In this document: one piece after another, positions 1-13,480 of the stretch | Layout of the letters: each line of letters begins with the position of its first letter | Numbering within the stretch: the stretch's first letter is position 1 | From: Hoplostethus atlanticus | Lineage: Eukaryota > Chordata > Actinopteri > Trachichthyiformes > Trachichthyidae | Direction of reading: 5' to 3' | Length of the DNA: 64,000 nt | NCBI GenBank assembly: GCA_034670405.1 | Contig: JAXDDX010000007.1 | Span: 5,200,001-5,264,000 of the forward strand | Program-made: the position numbers and the translations under genes | Notes under the pieces: model-generated | What the model was told of the DNA's origin: nothing | The model's input: only the letters and a program-made list of their open reading frames with translations | Databases searched by the model: none

Positions 1-1999
1 GGCCAGATGAGTGTGTAGTTGTTGCTGTAGTACAGTCACACATGGAGAACAGTGTTGGGATTGGTGGTGGAGAGGTATAGCAGAGACACTGATGATTAAT
101 GGGAGACTGAGTTGGTTTTTCTGCATTGAGAGAGTTGCTCATGTTGCAGATACTGATTCAATGGTCACAGCAATAACATTTGAATTGTGTTTTTCACATT
201 TAGGTTTTTACTCACAGTGGGTGACACTTCAGCATTTTTGGAGGCTGAGAGCAGAAATAATCAACTAGAAATAATATTCTCCCATTGAAAAGAGCCCGGG
301 GTAGCACCTTCAATCAGCAAGCCTCACACATTGAGGCAGTGTTGATGCTTGCAGCTGTTAGTTTACCAAGCAAGGAAAATGGCTGATGTTTACCTCTTGC
401 TGCCCCCAAACACTTGCTCTGTGTAACCTGCTGTGTCTGCTGTTTCCCCACCGACCCGAAAAACCCCAGTGTGCAGAATTGCCCATCTGCTAGTCTTGGT
501 AGCGTGTAGCGCAGCCCAACATGTGAGATTAGGAGTTCAAGGGAAACGCTCTTGTCTTTCCTCTCCTTGCTAGCCAGCTCGTGGGGCAACTTGAGGCTGG
601 TGCTACCTCAGTGAGAAAATGTTTGATGATTTGCCATGAGGTCCATGTCAGCTAATGTGCAACATAATAAATGAAACCTAACGGAGGTTGTCTTCAATGA
701 ATTAAAAAGCACATACTTAGTAAGACTTATGCTGCAATTTATATTATAATGATCCCGTTTCGCCATGTTTTTTCCCGAGTAAACATCATGTAAATAGCAG
801 AGCATGAAATTAATCTTGAACATTTACTGTATGGACCCTGAAGTAATACGAAATGGAGTGAAAATAATGTGATGTATTGCATTTCCAGACAGAGAGAGCA
901 GGAGGCAACTAAGAACTTAGTTGGGGAAAGAAAATAGAGATAAGTTCAAAGCCACGTGGAATGTGCACAGCAATGCATTACACTGTCATGGTGTGGAAGG
1001 AGATTGCAGAGCCCATTCTCACTGGGGGGATGTGCCTATTATTAGATAATGTTCAGAAAGAGCTGTCATGGATTAAAGCTGTGCAGGAGTCAGGATGCTC
1101 TTCAAATGAAGATGGCTTGATTAGCATACACTCAGCTATGCCACCTACCACACAGTTTCAGACTCAACAGAGGGTTTCAATCCTCTCCAAGCTTTAGTTC
1201 CAAAATCCCGTACAAGAAATGCATTGTCAAAGTCAGTATATTGTATCTACTTTAAGCTTAATACTTCAAGAAGTTTGTTATGGGTTTGATACATAAGCTA
1301 CTCTGTTGAAACACTAATATTTATACTGAAACCTGCGTTTTATGAAGCGGGATGAGCACGGAATGACAATTGGACCGGCATCTCCTTTTCACATTAAGGA
1401 AGAGAACATCCTCACCGGGATGCCTCACATTGATCTAATCGTGTGCTCTTCATGAATGATTCAAACTTGCCTGTTTCTTAGTTCATTCTGGATACATGAG
1501 TTTAAGAAATATGTGAAAGGACAAAATGAAAATCAAAGTGATAAAAGTGATGTGATGTTTACGAATCTTGCCAGATTATCAGCTGATATAAAAACATCAC
1601 ATTCTTGTATGTTTTATTTATTTTTTTGATGCACTTTCCACAGTTGGCCTTCATAAACAGGTGTGGTATCTTGGCAAGTAATCTTTAGTTTGTTGTCGTT
1701 CTCACGAAAATTGCAGCACATACATATATTCATCATCAAAAACCTCCTGTCAGCATTAGAAGACTTTAAACCCTTCATACACGGTGAGTTATAAGTAGCA
1801 TTAATAATTGTGCATTGAAACTAATTTGCCATTTACCCCCTAATAGATGTGCTATAGTGAACTATGTGCTGTACATACATTTCTAATAGGACAGTATAAT
1901 CCAGTGGTGCTGAGCTGGTGCTGCTCCTGTGTGCTGTGATGTGTTGTTTGTTTTTTAGTCATCTTTTCTTCATTGAGGCGAGGCATAGCTACCTGCAGC

Positions 2000-2160
2000 T
2001 CCCGGGGGCTGTTTAATATCACCAGGTTTCATTATTTCCTCTTCTGCAATAACTTTGATAACTGGCACTGGATTTCTTGCTAAGTAGTATTTGAATCCTT
2101 CGCTCAGCAGGTAACAGCACTTGGAATTGATAACTGCAAACTTTATTCTTTCTTAACTCA
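2000..2160. promoter_or_regulatory. Candidate conserved non-coding element
   Basis: Non-coding block with low simple-repeat content and several transcription-factor-like words, including two GATAAC cores (about 2057 and 2128) and a CACTTGG E-box-like word near 2119. No open frame spans it on either strand. The call rests on texture only: complex sequence, AT-rich cores and no repeat homology that I recognise. Cross-species alignment would be needed to show real constraint. Confidence 0.3.
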
Positions 2161-2859
2161 ACTAAAAATGTCTCAGTTAGCTGGCGCTTGCTCAGTGACC
2201 ATCACATGACGTGTTTTAAACAGACCTTGCTCCTGATTTCAACATAGATAAACGATGGTAGAAGTAAATCAGAGAGGCGGTGTGTTATGTTGCCTTAATT
2301 GCTTTTAAAAAGACATTAAAAAGTCAACCTGTCTTCCACAGTTGTCATTTAGTTGCGGCAGGGCAGTCACTACAGTTTCTGTCACTCTCAGGAAGCCCAA
2401 TCATTGTGGAGAGTTCTCCACAGAGGACTCAGGGCAGCCTTTTGATAGCCCATGAAATGAAGGGCCTCTCACCTCCAGGAATCATCCGCCTCACTGTGCT
2501 CTCAATCTCATCTCCTGTAAAGTTAAAGCGCTCTTCTATTTTTCATCATGGCATACAATAAGCGAGCCTATCATCTGACACCCCACGCCATACCCTTGGA
2601 CTTGTTTGCATCATCCTGAGAAATTCATACTGATTTCCCATTTCCCCTCTTAAGAGCAGAATAGAACAATTTGCGGTCAGAGGAATCTTTTTGGTGTGAG
2701 TTTGAGTGTTGAGTGGAAACGGAGGTAAAGGAAACTCAGCCTGGGTTCTCTAGATCTGAGCTAGCGTTTGAACCGTCTACTGAGGTGAGGCATCACTGGT
2801 CCACCCACAGTAACCGCAGGGGCTCTCCCTTCACCACAATATCGTCAGGCTCCCATAAA

Positions 2860-3150
2860 AATGTCATTGTGCTCAATGAGATGCATTAGCCTTTTGGGGG
2901 ACATGCTCTTCATCAGCCGCCTTTAAACAGGAGTGATTAACACATCTTCTTTAGTATTGCCTGGGGTCGGGGGGGGGAGGGGGGCTTTAATTTTGGTCTG
3001 GTCAATTAGGCCCTTGGCAGACAATATATCATTATCTTTCAGTAGTAAACAATTACCGTAATGGCAATGATAATTCAGAATCCCAACAAAAAACTTTCTC
3101 TGAGAGGCGAGTGGGCTAAGTCATCAGTTATGGATTAATACTGTGTTCTA
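2860..3150. promoter_or_regulatory. Candidate conserved non-coding element, homeodomain-rich
   Basis: Dense AT-core words appear here: TCAATTAG, AATTACCG, GATAAT, ATTAAC and TAAACA. They are embedded in complex, non-repetitive sequence, with one poly-G interruption near 2970. There is no open frame of note. The texture matches vertebrate developmental enhancers, which are typically 100-300 bp and rich in homeodomain cores. Constraint is inferred, not shown. Confidence 0.35.
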
Positions 3151-3485
3151 ATATTCTGTCATAACAAGACATCCTGGTGGTATTTTACCCCAAGTGTTAA
3201 TTTAGTGCAGATTTTCATAATGCGAAAATGAAGTAGGAATTATTTTTGACTTGACATTTGTGTCTCAGAATGATGACAATAATAGGGTTGGAACATTTAC
3301 CACAGCACAGACATATGCAGTGTTGCATTACAGTATTTAGGCTCTTCTCCGAAGTTGCGTTGCACACTGATGCAGTCTTAGATGTGAAGTGATGTGTTTT
3401 GATGGTTTAAAGATACGAGTGATACAATAGAATGTTCTTTATCGATTAGTTTACATGGACTACTGCCATAAAGTGATTTATGGTG

Positions 3486-3512
3486 ATATATATATATATA
3501 TGTGTGTGTGTG
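3486..3512. repeat. Compound (AT)n(GT)n microsatellite
   Basis: About 8 AT units run directly into 6 GT units. Short compound dinucleotide repeat of the kind common in fish genomes. Confidence 0.95.
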
Positions 3513-4244
3513 GTAGCCTAACATTACTGTATTCTCCATAGAAGATATTAAGGCAGCTGATCAACCAGCGAGCCAGAGAGCTGAGATCACAATCAAACAA
3601 ATTGATAATTAATTATGACCATACGTCATTGTGACAAACACGCTGTGGGATAGTGGACGATCTATACTTGTTAGCCAATGATGGTGGAATCAAAACATGA
3701 GGCTCATTCTTCTTTTAGGAATATTGGCTCCTGTTTTGTCTTAAAAGTAGAATAGTGCCCTTTTTACTGGAATTGGAAATGTAAGGCAGGTTTTGTTTTA
3801 ATGATACGGTATTGCATAGAAGCCGGGCTTCAAGATAGGAGCGATTGCAGTTGAAATCTCGTTTAGCTCATGCTGTATCACACCAAAAGTGAAAAATGGG
3901 AAAAAAAGACCAGCTGACTGAAATTCTTCTTCCAGGACTGAATAGATGCAACAGCATCTTTATTCAACTTTGCACTTTTAGAGAAAATACTACATTTCCT
4001 GAGCCGTAGCTTAATAACTATGTGACTTTATATGGATTGACGTCTGTGCTAAAATGTTAGAAATTATTAATTGGGGAGCTCAGTAATTTGCTGTCAAAGT
4101 GCTGGCATTTTGTTGGACGTGTCGTGTCAAAGGCTCTGATACGTAACATGGCTCAAGCAATTTATGACTTTGCTAGCAGGATACCCACTTCCTTTGTCTC
4201 ATTCAGCATGGCTGTCATTCTAATTACTATGTATTGTACACTAC

Positions 4245-4248
<4 letters not shown>
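3513..4248. other. Non-coding stretch, nothing distinctive
   Basis: AT-rich non-coding DNA between two microsatellites. No exon-like frame, repeat family or hairpin was recognised. Confidence 0.6.
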
Positions 4249-4292
<44 letters not shown>

Positions 4293-4294
4293 GA
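4249..4294. repeat. (GA)n microsatellite
   Basis: About 23 GA units with one C interruption near 4280. The arginine/glutamate-rich frame that crosses it is an artefact of the repeat. Confidence 0.97.
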
Positions 4295-4514
4295 ATGATT
4301 GATGATGTGACATGACACGTCATCTGTGTTTGACCACTTTGCCAATCCGGAGTGTTTTCTGGCCTTCTTTGAAAGTATTTGCCTTTCTAACTACCATTCA
4401 ACAGATATCCAGTAGTTATTCACTACTTACTCAAAAGCTGTTTCATGGGAGGAATGCTATTGTGGAGTAGTGCTGAATACCATAACATGACTGATATGTG
4501 ACTGTGTGTGTGTG

Positions 4515-5200
4515 TATGTCAAATCAAGTCAAGCTTTATTTGTATAGCACATTTCATACACAGAGCATCAAAATGTGCTTTACATTAAAATAGCAAAACA
4601 CACACACACACACTTAAATGTAGATACCTAATCATAAACTGTGGTAAAAAGAAATGTTTTTTAAAAGACTTAAACGCCGGAGCATCTCTCAGGTCCTCAG
4701 GCGGGTCATTCCATCTGCTTGGAGCGTTAAAACCAGAAAGCAGCTTTAGGATGAATACTCGGTAGGGTTAAAAGGCCAGTGCCTGCAGACCTGAGAGTTC
4801 TTGCTGGTTCATATCTGATAAGCATGTCTTTTATATACTGTGGTGCGAGGCCATGTAGAGCTTTGTAAACGAGCAGCATAATCTTGGGAGCCAGGGCAGA
4901 GATCTAACAGGTGTAACGTGTTCAGTCTTTTTACTTCCAGTGAGAAATCCTGCAGCGGCATTTTGAATCAACTGAAGTCACTGCACCAGCTGTTTTGGGG
5001 AGGCCAGTAAAAATACCATTACAGTCTAGTGTACTGGTTACTGGTTATTTACTGGTTACTGGTTACTAGTTTTTCTGCTGAGTCTGCTGCTGACAGAAAA
5101 CCCCAAAGATGAGTATTTCTGTTTTGTCTTTGTTAAGTTGTAAAATGTTTCTGACATCCACAGGTTACCATCATCGATACACTGAACTAAGGAGTCTGTG
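4515..5200 (-). mobile_element. L2/Rex1-group LINE, 3' fragment with internal deletion
   Basis: Read on the minus strand, this is the end of a non-LTR retrotransposon. Near 5150-5110 the frame gives LQLNKDKTEILIFG, a reverse-transcriptase word of L2/Rex1-type LINEs. Near 4980-4940 it gives LQLIQNAAAGFLT, the C-terminal word of the same proteins, and further on WNDPPEDLR (standing for WNxLPEDLR). The element ends at 4519 with the usual tail, ACAAATAAAGCTTGACTTGA on the minus strand. The region that should separate the first two words is missing, so the copy is internally deleted as well as 5'-truncated. Frames are interrupted; it is a dead copy. A GT microsatellite sits at its upstream edge, and short TACTGGT repeats (5034-5069) mark the deletion zone. 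Clade-level assignment (L2 versus Rex1/Babar) is uncertain; LINE identity is not. Confidence 0.85.
4599..4613. repeat. Short (CA)n tract inside the LINE tail
   Basis: Seven to eight CA units interrupt the LINE 3' end, so this tract expanded after insertion. Confidence 0.9.
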
Positions 5201-5221
5201 TGACCCAAGTCATCAGGAGAG

Positions 5222-5224
<3 letters not shown>

Positions 5225-5270
<46 letters not shown>
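5225..5270. repeat. (GT)n microsatellite
   Basis: Uninterrupted run of about 23 GT units next to the LINE fragment. Confidence 0.97.
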
Positions 5271-5273
<3 letters not shown>

Positions 5274-8200
5274 TCAGCTACCTACACTCTTATGCATTCT
5301 GAATCTGATCAATAACTAGTATAACATAAACTGTTGCATATAATGAAAGGATGTAATGCACATGCAGGCCTGCAGGCATGTGCACTGTTTGACCTGCTGC
5401 ATTGTTACCTGACTGGACAGAAGTGCCACCAAATACTCTAGCAAAGTATACAGCACGGGCAAGAACGAGCCACGTACCTGCTCTCATTTCCACCTGGCAG
5501 TTTCCTTTTGTATATTTGTACACTCATAGTACTGATATTTGGTAGCTGTGGATTGTTTTCATCCACAATCATATTGTTTTCTGCGGATGCCATTGCTGTG
5601 CTTCTCGGTTCCGATCTTTTCTACTGTATCTCTGTAAAGCTTGTGTCTAAGTTTCCGCAGGGAGTCACTGCAGCTATGGGGACTATTATTAATGGCACAG
5701 GCAAAATAATCCATCTCATGACTGTGCTGTTATGCTGTTATGGAACCACGTGTAAAGTTAGTGTACCATCAAACTAGTACATTAATCTGCCACTTCACCT
5801 GTTGCTTATGATTTGTGGAGTTGTTTTTTTACAAACATTTTCTTCGTGGCTTTAGCCTTGGTTCCACATTCAACAACTGAAAAGTCAACATTTTTCCACT
5901 CCCACAAGCAATTCAAGCAATGCTGAGTGAGAATGCCTTACATTCATAACCTGAGATTTATAAAGCAAAACCATACAAACCAAGACTTCAGAGCCATAAC
6001 GAAACTTTGGTTTGTTTGCATGCTATGTCTCGAGAGGTTAGGCTGGAAAAATAACTAGGGGCAGAGTGAAATTAAGAGTTGGGAACTCAAATAGAAGAAG
6101 CAATGTGCTCTCGTTTTTATGATTCACAGAGGCAAATTACAGACAGAAGCTTGTACAGCCTGCTGCCTCAGCTTGGAGCCATAGACTTTGGTTTCTGTGG
6201 TATGTGATGGCCTCCCAAGGGATGTTTGTCTTGGTGTGGGCCCCTCAAAGTGTGAAAGAGAATTATAAGCCATCAGCCACAGTGCAGCTGCCACCCACAC
6301 AACGTCAACTAGGAGTTAACAATCGGCTCGCTAGAAACATTCCTACTGAGTGGAGGGATTTTAGCGTCTTTGCCCTGAGCTCCATAACGTCAGATGTGGT
6401 CCTATAGTGCTGTATGTGCACTGAATCTGTGAAGAGAAAGAAGGGAAGGCAGTGCAGACAAGAGACGCTGGGCCGTAGGGAAGCACTGAAACCCTATTAG
6501 TACAGGACTTGTATTACCCGGGGACATCCAGAGATTTGTAATAATTACCGGGGTTGTCAGTGTTCTGTCATTCATGTCATTTCTAAAGTAAAAAAAAAAA
6601 AAATCCTCTGCAAATTGTTTACTGACTTTTGGCAAAGACAGATCAGCTCATGATGCCTATGTGACTCTGCATCCCAGTAATTCCAGGCGCATCGCTGGCT
6701 TCATAGAAGGTTTTGGAGCAAGGCAAGTTGTTTTTGACTGTTACTTTTACTGTATACGCAGTTTCCTTTTTTTTCTTTTTGCCTTGCAAGATTGTCATAG
6801 CAATTTGCAAATTGCACATTCTTTTTGTAGAGATGTATTCTTTATGATAATATTCTCGTGGTAATGTATTCAGAGTGTAGTTCATCTGAAATGCCATTTG
6901 ACACATGAGCCCACTAGAACTGCAAGGAGATGTTTTTAATTTTAATCTCAGGACACCTCTATCAAAACCACTCATAGAAATGCACCTCTGAGAGTTTGGG
7001 GAGATGGGGGCAGGGTGGGTATTCTCAATTCTGTGTGGACCCCATATAAGTCCTGCTCCACTATAATTTACTTTAGGTAGACATTGTCCTCGTTTCCCCA
7101 ATTACTTTTGTGCGTTGTGTTGCTATAGTTCAAGAAAAATCCATTCCTACACGCTCACAGAAAAGCAATTCTGAAAATGCTTGAATTACGTGTTCCCCCG
7201 ACCTCTGTTGAGTTTTCTTATAACAATCCCAGGCAGTGGAATTTGACAATGACATAAGACATTTTTTGGAAACTGCCTGAAAAACCCTTCAGAATAACAG
7301 CACAAAGGGTGGTTGATTTTCCATTTAAAGTCAGAACAGGGGGATTTTTAAGAACAACGGTCTTTGTATCGAGATCTCTTTATTTCTTCTTTTTCCTCTT
7401 TGTCAGGAGTTAATGTGTGGGTGCCACAGTGACAGCGATGTGACTCACCCGGTGCCATGTCCTCTGCTCTGGCTCTCTCTCTCTTTCCCTCTGATGTCTG
7501 GGGCACATAACTCCCACACAGACTCCCCCACCTGTCATCACAGACAGGCATTTGAAGCATGTTGATTCTCCAAAGCAGCTCCTCCGTTTGATTCACTCAG
7601 CAATATTTAATTGATTTTGTCCCCTGTTACCGCTCCAGGCCTCCTCCCCCCTCTCTCTCCGGGTGGCCACACCGGGGCCCCTTCGTTGGGCTCTTGCGGT
7701 CCTGATGTTGAGCCTCCATCTCCCACACCAGCCTCAGGCACATTTGAGTCTCATTTCCAGGAGAAGATGGAATAGTTGGTTGCGGCTGACCCACCACCTC
7801 CCCATCCCTGTCATCACCTCCGTGCATGGTACCCAATGGGCTTTCACTTTCCTTTTCAACTCACTAGGTGGTCTGCAATACAGACGTATCTAACTCAGTG
7901 GATATGACTTTTCAGGGGCTGAGAAAGCCCCGTAGAGACGATGCCACTGTCTTCCATGAGACGTCCTCCTGTCAGTGCCATAGGCAGCCAGTCAGAGAGC
8001 CACAGGTTCAATTTGACTTCAAAGAGTTAGAGAGAACAAAGGAAGTTCTTGAGGGGGTCAGTTAAAAGTATACTGACCACCCACACTTTCAAAGTCACAA
8101 GGAAACTGCATTTTGATGGTATCTTGCTTCCGTAATTTGACGTATTTATATGGTTAAAACAGGATGTTAGGGCGGGACATAACCCGGAGGGACAAGTTCA

Positions 8201-8420
8201 CAAGTTCACATAATCTTGAGCTGTCACAAATGGTGGATTCTTCAAAATGAAGACATTGCAGCCACTGTGACTGCAACCATGTGTGTCTTATGAAAAGGAG
8301 TTACCACCCATCATACGTTGTCGTCACTTTGAAAGTTGTGAAGTTGCCGGTTATATATGACGGTAAAGGTGGAGGGGGGATTGTTCGAAAATCTGTGATG
8401 GTATTATTGGTTGGAATTTA
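5271..8420. other. Non-coding stretch, no gene seen
   Basis: Several open frames of 60-150 codons lie on both strands (the longest on the minus strand at 6643-7101). None shows a domain, hydrophobic pattern or splice context, and they overlap antisense frames. I read them as chance. An A-run (6590-6602) and T-rich stretches are present. The segment around 7440-7620 is complex and could hold regulatory DNA. Confidence 0.55.
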
Positions 8421-8424
8421 TATT

Positions 8425-8465
8425 CTCTCTCTCTTATATTCTCTCTCTCTCTCTCTCTCTCTCCC
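8425..8465. repeat. (CT)n microsatellite
   Basis: Two CT blocks separated by a short TTATATT interruption. Confidence 0.95.
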
Positions 8466-8697
8466 TCACTCACTCTATTCCACCTTATTATGTCTGCTGA
8501 CCTTAGTAGTCATGAAGAATCATGACATCCTAAACGTCTGTACCCAGCCAACAACTCTTTATGCTGAGCATGACTTTACCTCACAGCTGGGCTTGTAAAT
8601 CAAAGGATGTGTGAGCTGAAATAAACATGCACGCATAAATGTCCCAATGGCGACGCAGGATACAGTAAAAGATTCACATAGTCATCTTTCTTTCTCT

Positions 8698-8751
8698 CCG
8701 CCCCTCTCTCTCCCTCTCCCTCTCTCTCTCTCCCTCTGCCTTTCTCTCTGT
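8698..8751. repeat. CT-rich low-complexity tract
   Basis: Imperfect CT/CCT repeats, pyrimidine on the + strand. Confidence 0.85.
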
Positions 8752-11700
8752 TTTGAACTTTTACAAATTAGTGCCTTGTAACCAGAACTATTAGATCCAG
8801 ACCTGCGATGTCTGGATCCAGTGATGACAGGATGAGGAACAAAATGTACTTGGCACTCAGAATATCCTCTCTCTCTCCCTACTGTTCACACTTTTTGGCT
8901 TACAGTGAAATGATTTTGTGCTTGCATTGCGTGATAAGGACGCATTACTTGACTGGTACATTCATACATTATCCATGGGACTTTTTCTACCCGTGTGACT
9001 TAATTTGTGCCATCTCTGGTGCAGGGGATTATAAAGAATGAATCACAATTGGCTATTGAATAACAAAGAATTATATAATTTGCTGTTATATTTTTTATGA
9101 GTTGGGGATATTCAATTATGCTGTAGTCATTACGCAGAAGAGATCAAGTAACTGGTTTAACAGCGACTGTTCAGAGGCTTTGTATTAAAGGGCTTTTTTT
9201 TGTTTGAGCAGCGTTGCACATCCAGTAGTAAATGAAAATAGAATATTGTCCACAAATCATGGTACCGCTACCTCGCTTGAATGTGTGTGAGCGTCACCAT
9301 GGTTGCGCTGGTGATTTTCCAACCATGTTCAAGTGAAGCCACTGTACCTTGCTCACAATCAGGGAAGAGATATGGCCGGCACAGCAGCCACAAGGAACTA
9401 GCTAGCCACTTCATAAGGGTGAAATCAGTAAACTGGAGACTCTATCACCCATTGTGTGAAAAGCCCATTATTCTCAGTACACAGTACAACACTTTCCTAT
9501 TACCAGCTCGACAGAACCCCCTTCTTCGTCCAAAGTGCCTTCACGATAATAGTTTCCCAAATGCTGCCAATATTGTTTTCCATCTGCCACGAATTGAAGT
9601 GTAATTTGATCTGATACACCAGACATTTCTTTTGCAATATTCATAAATATTGGTATAGTATTTAGCATGCTGTGTGCACTTCGTGTAGTGCTGATGGGAT
9701 GTATTCCTACCTCTGTCTGCTCTCTTTGTAATTATCAATTAGACTTTATTTCCCAGGAGAACAATAATTCACTCCCACGGTGTGTGTGATGGTAGATCCC
9801 TGATCCAGCTGCTGTGTGTGAACAGAGCACCGTCTGAAGAGTATTGTTGCAGGGTGAGGAACGAGCCCCCCCCCCCCCCCCCCCCCGGGTGCTGTAGGAT
9901 CACTGTAAACTCTGTACACAGAAGATATGGGTGCTAATGAAGAATTTACACTGTATGCTTCTGTTGGCTACATACATTATGTGATGTCAAACATACAGTA
10001 CACCCATTAGCAAAACACTTGTGCACGCAGAAAAAAAGATTAAAAAGGTTAATTAGATGGCATCCTGTATGAGGTGTGCTTTGTCCTCGCGATAGTCCCT
10101 CATCTTTTGCCCCTTTGCACAGACCTGAGTCCCATTAAAGAAGACTGAGAGTTACATCTCTGCTTTTGAAGGGTCTCCGAGGCCCTCAGGCTTTGAATGA
10201 AGCTCGGACTCATCACTTTCTTTGGGGGGGAAAGTCTCTAGATGCACAATCCCTGTCAACTATCAACAATGGGTTTTTTGCTATGTCAGAACCTAGTGGA
10301 CAGAGGTAGTTTTGAAAAACGATGTGGCTAAAAACAATAGAATATAACCTTCAGGTCCACCGGGCACCGTCTGATTGATATGGTCGCAAGTTAGCCATCA
10401 TTTCATTTCCACTTTAACTCTGACGTCTTCCATGAACTGAGTTGTCCTGCATCTGGTATTACATGATCTATGTGCCATAAGCAAGTGTTAACTGTGTTCT
10501 CCCATTTGTCCTCGTTCATCGTTCTGAGCTCCGCATGTGGATGAATTGCTTCAGGCCAGCAAGAGGAATAAATAACTCTCAACCCAAACATTGCAGGAAT
10601 TGCTCTGGCAGTTTTCCTCTTGCGAATATCTCTTTTTATTCCTGGGGAAAAAAAACAAAAAACAGGAGAGAACCCCCGCCTCCCCGTCACCGCTACCACC
10701 TCTCAGCTTTCTGTACAAGGGAGCATGAGCAGAGAGAAGCTAAATCTTCATCTGGGTCTAAATTGGGAAAAGAGATTTAAGGCGAGAGCAAGCCCTGCAT
10801 GGCATGCAGAATGTGGTGCACTTCAGAGGTATCTGTATTGATTTTTTTCAAACTGAAACAAGCTTTTATCGGCTACGGACTCTTAAGTCACATCCGGATG
10901 CATTGTTTTTGAATGTTTTTCTCAAGTCATGAATATTTGAAATTGTTTTCCAAACACACGTTGGCAGTAAAGGAAGCTGAGATATCTGAGGCAGCTAAGT
11001 TAACGAACTGACTAAGATAATGGTGCAAAACCATTTAAAACGTCTTACCAGGCTCCATTGTTGACAACCGAGCAGAGAGATGGATTTGATGTGTGTTTAG
11101 AGTTTGACAAGAGCTGGGAGGACCAGGGGTGCTGCCATATGTAAACTCCTCTCAGATAATGTTTACAATTACAGTGGTAGCAAATTGAGAGCGGTGGCCA
11201 GTTTGCATTTGAAATGATGCTGAGACGGAAATCTCTGGCTTTGGCGCGCTGGGATGTGTTTACTCAGCAAACAACAGTTTAATTGGGAAAATAATTTTCC
11301 AGCTGCTGTGGATTTGGGGCTCAGGGTTGGTGTGTGTGCGCGTGTGTGTGTGCGCGTGTGTGTGTGCGTGCACATTTACAGCATTCAGTAAGAGGGTCCT
11401 AAATAATTAAAACCAGCCAAGGGGAAATGAATGGGCCCAGCGTGTTACTTCAGATCCATCATGACAAGACCACCAGCCATATATTCCCCTTTTTAACAGA
11501 CCTGTCAAAATTCCCTGTATGTGACAGTCGCCATTCTGTCTCCTGATACTTAATTGATCCTCACATGAAGATTGCCTGCAGAGAGGGCTTTTGACAAAGT
11601 CGGCGAGCTGGAGAAGTATTGACAAAATGTTGGGGGGGACTCAGATGGAGGTACACGTGCTACTGACCAGGAAAAGCTTCCTTTGGGGTGATATTCACTC

Positions 11701-11873
11701 TGGATCAATGTTGCGGTTTGGGCTTGAATGAATGGGCTGCAGCCGGAAGCTTACCGACTGCCTCTGTCCACGAGGAGGTTTAAACCATGTGGATGAAAGG
11801 ACTGTGGATGAATGCTATTGAATAGGGCTATTCAATTACATACCCTCCAATCCTTAACGTTCATCACGGTCTT

Positions 11874-11878
<5 letters not shown>
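8752..11878. other. Non-coding stretch with a 21-C run
   Basis: No supported exon. Contains a 21-base poly-C run (9866-9886) and a GT/GC purine-pyrimidine run (11330-11370) that gives spurious Thr/His-rich frames. The 10530-10640 segment is complex and AT-rich and could be regulatory, but I have no direct support. Confidence 0.55.
9866..9886. repeat. Poly-C run
   Basis: Twenty-one consecutive C bases. Its exact length is liable to sequencing error. Confidence 0.95.

Positions 11879-11945
<67 letters not shown>
11879..11945. repeat. Long (GT)n microsatellite
   Basis: About 33 uninterrupted GT units, the longest pure dinucleotide run in the window and likely to be polymorphic. Confidence 0.98.
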
Positions 11946-11947
<2 letters not shown>

Positions 11948-13480
11948 TGAGAGGGGGCTGGGGGTCATACAATACAAGAGGGCTAGAAAAAGGCAGAGGA
12001 AAGGGTTTTCTAACAATCAACTCGAGATCCAGTGTCTACAGTGGTGGATCTGAAAGGATCTGTTCCAGCTTGTTTTTCAGCCAGACCCTGACTTGACACT
12101 CGCTAGGACCAAGACATGGACAACCATTTTATTCTCCAAACCCACCGTCCAGTGTAACAGGCGTACGGACTCTCCCTCTCCTGCTCCTCCTCCTCCTCCC
12201 TTCTGTACGCCTCTTACCCTCCGAGTCCCCCTGTGGCTGGGGAGTCATTAGGAAGTGGGCAGATGCACTTTGTCAAGGTGGCCACATAGTCCCCTGGCCG
12301 TCAGGCAGAGTCTGGCAGAGCCGGCCCTGCACAGAGGCACTCTGACAGGGAGCAGGGATGGAACAAGGGACCAGACAAGGAGGGAGGGAGGAAGAAGAGG
12401 AATGAGGGAAGGGGATGTGATGTCAGTGGGAGGAGAAAGTGGTAATGAGGGGAGAAAAAGATTAGGAGAGGAATTTTGTCAAGGAGATGGAGGGATAAAT
12501 CCAGGAGATGTGTGTAGCACTAATTATTACGTTTGCTTGGTGCCTCTAGGTTTTTCCTTGTCTATAATTTGAGGAGAGCATATTGAGTTTCATCCAATAT
12601 AAAAGGTATTTGCAGATAACCTTTGTCTAAATGGTTTACTCCAAAGTAATTATTACACTGGTTATCTTACTTATTGTTATCCATGGAAGAAATTTAATTA
12701 AAAACATAAGCGCTTTACTTTGCTGTTAATTTCTCAGGGAGCGCTGAAATAATCTTCCATTTCTTAAGCTAAATAATGTTTATGCCCTATAACTGCAAGA
12801 TACATTCTTTATAGATAACTGCCAAAATCAGGTCTGCTTTGTCTATAGCTTACAAATGTCAGCTTGATATTTCACAGTTCAACTCCCGATGATCAGTGTA
12901 GAGACATTTTTTTTTTTGAATGTCAGTAATTTGGAAGGAGCCATCAATGTATGATAAAGCTGCATGAGCCCAGCTGGTGCAGAAACCTGGTTTCCAGCTC
13001 CAAAGGGAAAGTCTCAGCAATGCATACAGTAGAACGACTTGCCGCCTCTGTATCAGTGCCAGTTGTCAGAGCAATCAAGCGCCCAGCTGGACTATCATTT
13101 GGTGCCACTGAGGTGGTTTCAAAAGTAATAGGATTTCTTGCCCTCCAGAAACAGACTAGCCCTTCTGTGTGTGTTTGACCAAGAGGAATGGAGAGGCACA
13201 AGGAAAGGCAGTCCAGGACAATAGTGTGCTTTACCCTGATTGAAAACAAACTCAATGTTTCCCCTCAGGTGGAAATACATTTTTCCCTCCAAAGTTTTTT
13301 TTTTCTCACAGAGTTTCATTTTTTCCCTGGCATTCTTGGTTATATGGGTAACATAAGAGGGGGTTAAATGTCTCTGCGGTTGAACAAGTCATCGGATCAT
13401 GACAACATTGAACTAATAAATGAAGTGGAAAAGTGGAAATGCACGGCAATATCGGTGAGATGCCGGATGACAAGAACAGA
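11946..13480. other. Non-coding stretch, no gene seen
   Basis: Contains a purine-rich tract (about 12380-12480) and AT-rich DNA. A 75-codon + strand frame at 12951-13178 has no recognised domain and is overlapped on the minus strand by other open frames, so it is not called. Confidence 0.55.

Larger units (their letters stand above)
1..3485. other. Non-coding stretch, no gene seen
   Basis: No open frame here has a recognisable domain, codon pattern or splice context. All frames are short, and those on opposite strands overlap each other. The sequence is AT-rich single-copy-looking DNA with two blocks that read like conserved non-coding elements (listed separately). I see no transposon ends in it. 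A short G-run lies near 2969-2982. Confidence 0.6.

Noticed and set aside
2924-2939. 16-mer TAAACAGGAGTGATTA shared with 55399-55414
   Set aside because: In a 64-kb window a shared 16-mer is expected about once by chance on both strands; the flanks do not match.
6643-7101. 152-codon - strand open frame
   Set aside because: Includes a lysine run from an A/T tract and no recognisable motif or splice signals.
12951-13178. 75-codon + strand frame as an exon
   Set aside because: No acceptor/donor pair flanks it convincingly and the minus strand is also open over the same bases.
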